DNA of 10,982 nt, from positions 1-10,982 of the forward strand of contig DEBE01000251.1 of assembly GCA_002348425.1 (NCBI GenBank). The letters are read 5' to 3'. Of this stretch, positions 6,544 through 10,982 are shown piece by piece. Under the pieces are notes generated by a model. It saw nothing but the letters and a program-made list of their open reading frames with translations. It ran no database searches and was not told the origin of the DNA. How positions within the stretch are numbered: position 1 is the stretch's first letter; each line of letters begins with the position of its first letter. This DNA comes from Alphaproteobacteria bacterium UBA2964. GTDB lineage: Bacteria > Pseudomonadota > Alphaproteobacteria > MPNO01 > UBA2964. The position numbers were made by a program, and so were the translations under genes.

Positions 6544-7758
6544 ATGTCGCTAGCAATGAGCGTCCGCCCAGGTGACCTGAAAGTTATCAGCCTGATTTCA
6601 ACAGGGCATTGTCTCAGTCACATGTACCAACTGGCGCTTCCTAACCTATTTTTTCTAATTACAGTCAAGGAAGGGCTTAGTATAACATCGTTGGCCCTGC
6701 TCACCTCGGTATTCTTTGTAGTCTCAGCAATTGGACAAATAATTGCCGGTTTTCTGGTGGATAAATATGGCGCGCGACCAATATTATTTTTAGGATTTCT
6801 CCTGATTTCTTTTGCAACGGCTGCCTTTGCATTTGCTAATTCATACCAGCTTATGATTGTTTTATCTTTTCTTGCCGGCCTTGGTAATAGTGTTTTTCAT
6901 CCAGCCGATTACAGCATACTTAATGGCAGTATTTCTGAAAAAAATGTAGGAAAGGCTTACGGCGTTCACGGATTTGGTGGCTTGATCGGATACGCAGTCA
7001 CTCCCTACCTGATGTATGTCATGGGGACATTTTTTGGTTGGCGTGAAACCATGTTAATCATTGGAATTGTTGGGATTTGCACTGCTGCTTTGATGTGGAC
7101 CCAAAGGAGAGATTTGCGGGATAGTGGACTGGATAAGGGTATTGGCGCCGGGTCGGTAAGAGAAGGCATTGGAATACTCTTTAAACCAGCTACCATTCTT
7201 TCTTTCCTCTTCTTTTGTTTTATGGCTATGGGTTCCGTTGGTCTCATGACATTGGGTCCGGATGCCTTAACCGCCCTCCTGGATCTTTCCAGGGATAAGG
7301 CAAGTTACACGATCTCGCTTCAACTCACCGGCTCACTATGTGGAATTTTAATTGGAGGAATTATAGCTGACAGAATTAAGCGGCATGATATCGCTACAGC
7401 ATCAATTGTTACCTTAGCCGTCTTACTTGTCTGGTCAGTGCCTGGCTTTCAACCAACAAATATGCCAATTTTAATTTTGATATTCGTAGTATTTGGGTTT
7501 GCATATGGCATGGCGCAACCATCAAGGGATATGGTGGTCAGGTCAGTTGCTCCATCCGGAGCGGCTGGAAAAATATTCGGGTTTACCTATTCGGGTATGG
7601 ACGTCGGCTCTTCTGTTGCTGTAGCAATATTTGGTTTTCTCCTTGGTGGAGGAGAACCAAAGTTAATATTTATTCTAGTTGGTGTTTTCATGATGATTGG
7701 GGTCGCCAGCGTCCTTCTCGCAAAGGTTTTGTCCGACAATAAACCGATCGCTGAATGA
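6544..7758 (+). CDS. MFS transporter, first of a tandem paralogous pair
   Basis: The 404-residue protein is a 12-helix major facilitator superfamily permease of the inner membrane, using an ion gradient or acting as a uniporter. Motif A between helices 2 and 3 reads GFLVDKYGARP (69-79), and its C-half counterpart GGIIADRIKRHD (271-282). The segment GNSVFHPADYS (114-124) in helix 4 recalls the VFHP signature of fosmidomycin-resistance-type transporters, but the substrate cannot be assigned. A hydrophilic central loop runs from about 185 to 213, and AQPSRDMVVR (324-333) marks the helix 10 region. The ATG follows a modest GAAGAG site. Its stop overlaps the start of the next gene by 4 bp (ATGA, 7755-7758). 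The two proteins align without gaps over residues 11-160 with 73 identities by hand count. Import of a carboxylate used by the neighbouring enzymes, or export of a toxic product, are both possible. Confidence 0.92.
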   Translation: MSLAMSVRPGDLKVISLISTGHCLSHMYQLALPNLFFLITVKEGLSITSLALLTSVFFVVSAIGQIIAGFLVDKYGARPILFLGFLLISFATAAFAFANSYQLMIVLSFLAGLGNSVFHPADYSILNGSISEKNVGKAYGVHGFGGLIGYAVTPYLMYVMGTFFGWRETMLIIGIVGICTAALMWTQRRDLRDSGLDKGIGAGSVREGIGILFKPATILSFLFFCFMAMGSVGLMTLGPDALTALLDLSRDKASYTISLQLTGSLCGILIGGIIADRIKRHDIATASIVTLAVLLVWSVPGFQPTNMPILILIFVVFGFAYGMAQPSRDMVVRSVAPSGAAGKIFGFTYSGMDVGSSVAVAIFGFLLGGGEPKLIFILVGVFMMIGVASVLLAKVLSDNKPIAE

Positions 7759-8984
7759 GTATTTTGGATATAGTTACACGCAAGGATATACGACTGATCA
7801 GTGTCATCAGCGTTGTTCACCTATTCAGCCATTTCTATCAACTGACGCTTGCCCCTGTGTTTCCACTTATAAAAGCGGAGATGGGTCTCAGTAACGTGGA
7901 GCTAGGATTATTAGTTACTGTTTTTTTTATTGCTTCAGCAGTATTCCAGACGCCCGCCGGTTTTCTCGTTGATCGATTTGGAGCCCGTCCAGTTTTAATT
8001 TTTGGTTTGGGACTTCTTTCGAGTGCGGTAGCCTGCTACTCGGTAGTCCCCAACTATGAGTTTTTTCTTGTTCTTACATTTTTAGCAGGAGCCGGTAATA
8101 GTGTTTTTCATCCTGCGGACTACAGCCTGATGAATAATTTAGTAAGTCCGAAACTGATGGGACGGGCTTTTAGTTTCCATACCAATGGAGGACACCTTGG
8201 ATTTGCGCTGGGGCCAGCGGTAATGGCCATACTGGCTGCAAATCTCGGCTGGAGGGATGCTACAGGAATTGTTGGTCTAACAGGGCTTATCTTAACCTTT
8301 GCTATTATAATCGGTGGCAAAAATTTATTTGAAGGTAGTCAATCCAGGTTATCCCGTGACGGTATAAAAAATTCCAAGGAAATAAATATAGACCATCCAT
8401 TATCAATTTCGGTCCTTTTAAGGCCTTCAATTATTGCTTTCTTTATTTTCTTTACTGTTCTGTCGATGGGTTTGATCGGGATGCAAAATTTTACGCCTAT
8501 CGCGTTGGTTTCAGGCCGTGGCTTTGACCTTTTAAGTGCTAACGGTGCCTTAACCGGATTTCTTATTGGAGCGCCAATTGGTATTTTTATAGGCGGTTAT
8601 ATTGCTGATAAAATCAAAAAACAGGATTTCGTCGCTCTCATTTGCATAACTGTAGCTGGCGGATTGATCTTTATTATTCCCTTTTTGAACCTCAATGGAG
8701 TATTTCTTTTTTCTCAATTTTTGATTGCTGGATTATTTTTTGGTCTCGCCCTTCCAAACCGAGATATGGTTATTCGACGCTTTACGGCAAAAGAAGCTAG
8801 CGGGAGGGTTTTTGGTTTTGTTTATGGTGGACTAGATACCGGAGCCGCAATTACACCGGTGATCTATGGCGCGTTTGTAGATTGGGATAAACCGGACTGG
8901 GTATTTTTAAGTTCCGGGATCCTAATATTCATGGCTGCCCTTATAATATTTACTACTGCGCGACTAGTTCGACAGACGGAATAA
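7755..8984 (+). CDS. MFS transporter, second of a tandem paralogous pair
   Basis: The 409-residue permease repeats the plan of its upstream neighbour: motif A GFLVDRFGARP (69-79) and GNSVFHPADYS (114-124) at exactly the same residue numbers, then GGYIADKIKKQD (280-291) and ALPNRDMVIR (332-341). The central cytoplasmic loop (about 188-217) is longer by roughly nine residues and more polar, which accounts for the offset of the C-terminal half. The pair therefore arose by duplication but has diverged to about half identity in the N-terminal half. The ATG lies inside the preceding gene's end (4-bp overlap), so translation is coupled and the two proteins should be made in similar amounts. They could form a heteromer, or serve two related substrates. 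The SpmAB gene follows after 11 bp. Family call is firm; substrate unknown. Confidence 0.92.
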   Translation: MSILDIVTRKDIRLISVISVVHLFSHFYQLTLAPVFPLIKAEMGLSNVELGLLVTVFFIASAVFQTPAGFLVDRFGARPVLIFGLGLLSSAVACYSVVPNYEFFLVLTFLAGAGNSVFHPADYSLMNNLVSPKLMGRAFSFHTNGGHLGFALGPAVMAILAANLGWRDATGIVGLTGLILTFAIIIGGKNLFEGSQSRLSRDGIKNSKEINIDHPLSISVLLRPSIIAFFIFFTVLSMGLIGMQNFTPIALVSGRGFDLLSANGALTGFLIGAPIGIFIGGYIADKIKKQDFVALICITVAGGLIFIIPFLNLNGVFLFSQFLIAGLFFGLALPNRDMVIRRFTAKEASGRVFGFVYGGLDTGAAITPVIYGAFVDWDKPDWVFLSSGILIFMAALIIFTTARLVRQTE

Positions 8985-8995
8985 AAGGTTAGGTT

Positions 8996-10291
8996 ATGAA
9001 TATTGTATTTTTTATTCTTGTCTTTATTGCTTTTTTGGTAACTGCCTGGCGTCAAATTCATTGGGTTTCACCAAAAGAGACTGTGTCCTCCCCCATGCAG
9101 GAACTCGGTCTTGGTATGATAGATGCCGCGGCGAGCTCCGTAACCCTCGCGCTTGGCCTTGTCGGTGTAATGGCCTTGTTTCTAGGTTTAATGAAAGTCG
9201 CTGAAGTTGGAGGATTACTGTCCATTATAGCGAAACTCGTGCGACCGTTGATGGTACGGGCATTCCCAGATGTACCACCACAACATCCAGCAATGGGCGC
9301 CATGATAATGAATATGTCTGCCAATGCTCTGGGTCTTGGCAATGCGGCAACGCCGTTCGGTATAAGGGCCATGCAGGAATTAGATAAGTTAAACCCCCAC
9401 AAGGGTACGGCGACAGATGCAATGGTACTTTTCCTGGCTATAAATACGTCAAGCGTAACACTCCTTCCCACAGGGGTAATAGCATTAAGGGCAGCAACGG
9501 GCTCAACGGATCCCGCGGGCATCCTGCCTACAACCTTATTTGCCACTATTTTATCGACAACAGTAGCGTTTCTCGCCGTAAAATTTTATCGTCGATTTTC
9601 TAGTATTCCGGAAAAGGCTGGGGTTGAAGAAGATGAACAGGAAGAAATTAAAATAGCTCTAGAGGGTGACTTGAGCGCAGAAGGTTATCCTTGGTGGATT
9701 TCTGCTTTAACCCTCCTTTCGATTTTGGGCCTGATACCTCTAACTGTAATTTATGGAAAGGAAATTGCCCCCTGGATCATTCCGGGTTTGATGATTGGAT
9801 TTCTTACCTTCGGACTTGTGCGAGGTGTAGCAATTTACGAATCATTTGTAGAGGGAGCTCGGGACGGTTTTACAGTGGCCGTAAGGATTATCCCATACTT
9901 GGTCGCCATTCTAGTAGCGGTTGGCATGTTGAGAGCTAGTGGTGCTTTGGATCTTTTCGTAGGCTGGGTTGGCCCCTTTACATCGAATTTGGGATTACCC
10001 GGTGAGGCATTACCGATGGCGCTCCTGAGACCGCTTTCTGGGTCAGGTGCATATGGTATACTAGCCTCGATCATTCAGGATCCTTCTATTGGGCCTGATA
10101 GTTATACTGGTTACTTGGTGAGTACTCTTCAGGGGTCCACAGAGACCACATTTTACGTCCTTGCGGTTTACTTTGGCGCCGTACAAATTAAACGCGTTAG
10201 ACACGCTCTAGCCGCAGCCTTAACTGCCGATGTTGCAGGAATAATTGGTGCAATTATAGGGTGTTCCATTTTGTATGGGGCTTTTAATTAA
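8996..10291 (+). CDS. Fused SpmA-SpmB nucleoside-recognition-domain membrane protein
   Basis: The 431-residue inner-membrane protein joins two halves that are separate proteins in Bacillus, where SpmA and SpmB help dehydrate the spore core. The SpmA half (1-200) has an N-terminal helix (2-17) and the conserved stretch MNMSANALGLGNAATPFGI (104-122, from M104). NTSSVTLLPTGVIALR (150-165) follows. A charged, acidic linker (206-228) leads to the SpmB half (229-431), with IYESFVEGARDGF (280-292), LLRPLSGSGAYG (343-354) and LQGSTETTFYVLAVYFGAV (378-396). Both halves carry a nucleoside recognition (Gate) domain. Nothing else in the window suggests sporulation, and such fusions occur in non-spore-formers where their role is unknown, with transport suspected. 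The ATG follows AGGTTAGGTT 11 bp after the second MFS stop, so it should belong to the same transcript. No frameshift or loss of conserved motif is seen. Confidence 0.9.
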   Translation: MNIVFFILVFIAFLVTAWRQIHWVSPKETVSSPMQELGLGMIDAAASSVTLALGLVGVMALFLGLMKVAEVGGLLSIIAKLVRPLMVRAFPDVPPQHPAMGAMIMNMSANALGLGNAATPFGIRAMQELDKLNPHKGTATDAMVLFLAINTSSVTLLPTGVIALRAATGSTDPAGILPTTLFATILSTTVAFLAVKFYRRFSSIPEKAGVEEDEQEEIKIALEGDLSAEGYPWWISALTLLSILGLIPLTVIYGKEIAPWIIPGLMIGFLTFGLVRGVAIYESFVEGARDGFTVAVRIIPYLVAILVAVGMLRASGALDLFVGWVGPFTSNLGLPGEALPMALLRPLSGSGAYGILASIIQDPSIGPDSYTGYLVSTLQGSTETTFYVLAVYFGAVQIKRVRHALAAALTADVAGIIGAIIGCSILYGAFN

Positions 10292-10384
10292 TTTGTTTTG
10301 GATCGCTCCGAATACTTCATTAACGCGCAAATGTTCTTGCACAAAACCCATTCTATTGAAAACATAGGATAAATAAAAATAATC

Positions 10385-10390
10385 GGGAGG
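10385..10390 (+). promoter_or_regulatory. Ribosome binding site of the formaldehyde dehydrogenase gene
   Basis: GGGAGG lies eight bases before the ATG at 10399-10401 and fixes this start, which also gives the N-terminus expected for class III alcohol dehydrogenase. The preceding 90 bases (10292-10384) are A/T-rich and probably hold this gene's promoter. TTGCAC (10337-10342) with AAACAT 17 bases later is a possible but weak -35/-10 pair. No terminator hairpin with a T-run is seen after the SpmAB stop. Confidence 0.65.
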
Positions 10391-10398
10391 ATAATTTC

Positions 10399-10982
10399 AT
10401 GGACGTTCGCGCCGCAGTTGCTGAAGCCGCCGGTGAACCATTAAAAGTTGAAACTGTTCAGCTTGATGGTCCAAAGGATGATGAAATTCTCGTTGAAATA
10501 AAATCGACAGGTATTTGTCATACGGATGCCTTTACATTGTCTGGTGAAGATCCAGAGGGATTATTTCCCGCAATATTGGGACATGAGGGAGCAGGCGTAG
10601 TTGTTGAAACAGGAAAAAATGTAACATCCATAGAAAAAGGCGACCACGTAATTCCACTTTACATTCCTGAATGTCGGCAATGTAAGTCCTGCTTATCAGG
10701 AAAGACCAACCTTTGTACTGCTATTAGAGATACACAGGGTCAAGGCGTAATGCCTGACGGTACGAGCCGGTTTTCTTTAGATGGAAAGCCACTCTTCCAT
10801 TACATGGGAACTTCGACTTTTTCTAATTTTACTGTTATGCCTGAAATTGCCGCTGCAAAAATTCGGAAGGACGCCCCATTCGAGAAGGTTTGTTATATCG
10901 GATGCGGCGTAACCACAGGTATTGGGGCCGTCATTAATACCGCCAAAGTAGAGCCTGGTGCTAATGTTGTTGTTTTTGGTTT
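10399..10982 (+). CDS. frmA: S-(hydroxymethyl)glutathione dehydrogenase / class III alcohol dehydrogenase, N-terminal part (cut by window end)
   Basis: This zinc enzyme oxidises S-hydroxymethylglutathione, formed from formaldehyde and glutathione, to S-formylglutathione with NAD. The window holds 194 codons plus two bases of a gene usually near 370 codons, with no stop before the edge. Catalytic-zinc ligands are C40 ([13 protein letters not shown], 38-50), H62 (LGHEGAG, 60-66) and C169 (IGCGVTTG, 167-174). The structural zinc uses C92, C95, C98 and C106 in the [16 protein letters not shown] block. The stretch [15 protein letters not shown] (112-126) and HYMGTSTFS (134-142) are diagnostic for class III over other alcohol dehydrogenases. 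The Rossmann fold has only just begun at the edge. A 107-bp gap with its own strong ribosome site separates it from SpmAB, so it may be a separate unit. It implies a glutathione-using Gram-negative host and local formaldehyde detoxification or C1 oxidation; an S-formylglutathione hydrolase gene would be expected downstream. Confidence 0.96.
   Translation, partial: MDVRAAVAEAAGEPLKVETVQLDGPKDDEILVEIKSTGICHTDAFTLSGEDPEGLFPAILGHEGAGVVVETGKNVTSIEKGDHVIPLYIPECRQCKSCLSGKTNLCTAIRDTQGQGVMPDGTSRFSLDGKPLFHYMGTSTFSNFTVMPEIAAAKIRKDAPFEKVCYIGCGVTTGIGAVINTAKVEPGANVVVFG

Noticed and set aside
8864..10074. Minus-strand open frames opposite the MFS and SpmAB genes, the longest 162 codons (9058-9546)
   Set aside because: They are antisense shadows of conserved transmembrane coding sequence, with Pro/Ala/Thr-rich translations and no family resemblance.
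8996..10291. Evidence for a spore-forming host
   Set aside because: Only the SpmAB fusion relates to sporulation, and such fusions occur in non-spore-formers. Glutathione-dependent formaldehyde dehydrogenase and the DUF502 context point to a proteobacterium.
1..10982. CRISPR array, tRNA, insertion sequence or phage genes
   Set aside because: No regularly spaced repeats, cloverleaf-like stretches, transposase or phage proteins were seen. Gaps between genes never exceed about 150 bp.

Overview
The window is ordinary bacterial chromosome: A+T-rich, tightly packed (about 95% coding) and free of RNA genes, mobile elements and CRISPR arrays. The order recG then a convergent DUF502 membrane protein, a glutathione-dependent formaldehyde dehydrogenase, and a fused SpmA-SpmB protein in an apparent non-spore-former fit a Gram-negative proteobacterium. 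I infer a low-GC alphaproteobacterium of a free-living (marine or freshwater) type; this is from gene content only.

Left edge (1-1513): the C-terminal end of RecG helicase, then a convergent DUF502 two-helix membrane protein. Middle left (1662-5433): a MaoC-fold protein (+) converges tail to tail on a three-gene minus-strand operon. In transcription order the operon holds an aspartate dehydrogenase-family enzyme, a crotonase-family protein and an AMP-forming acyl-CoA synthetase. The last two overlap by 4 bp. These four genes look like a small CoA-thioester catabolic module of unknown substrate. Both CoA-fold proteins (MaoC and crotonase) appear to lack one of the two acidic/basic residues used by the textbook hydratases, so their annotated 'hydratase' activity is doubtful.

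Middle right (5537-10291): a GhrA-type 2-hydroxyacid dehydrogenase reads divergently from the operon. After a 77-bp gap come two overlapping MFS transporter genes and a SpmA-SpmB fusion, all on the plus strand. The two MFS proteins are clear tandem paralogues that align without gaps over at least their first 160 residues. The gap in front of them contains an extended -10 promoter (TGnTATAAT) followed immediately by a 26-nt inverted repeat that ends at the ribosome binding site, which is a good operator or leader-hairpin candidate.

Right edge (10399-10982): the first 194 codons of class III alcohol dehydrogenase (S-(hydroxymethyl)glutathione dehydrogenase), cut by the window end.

Inference on how it fits together: the ligase would activate a carboxylic acid to its CoA ester. 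The crotonase and MaoC proteins would process it, the two NAD(P)-dependent dehydrogenases would handle an amino or 2-oxo/2-hydroxy acid intermediate, and the MFS pair would move the substrate or product. No regulator gene is present and no substrate can be named from the sequence. I see no obviously new defence or mobile system here. The best leads are the active-site changes, the paired transporters and the inverted repeat.
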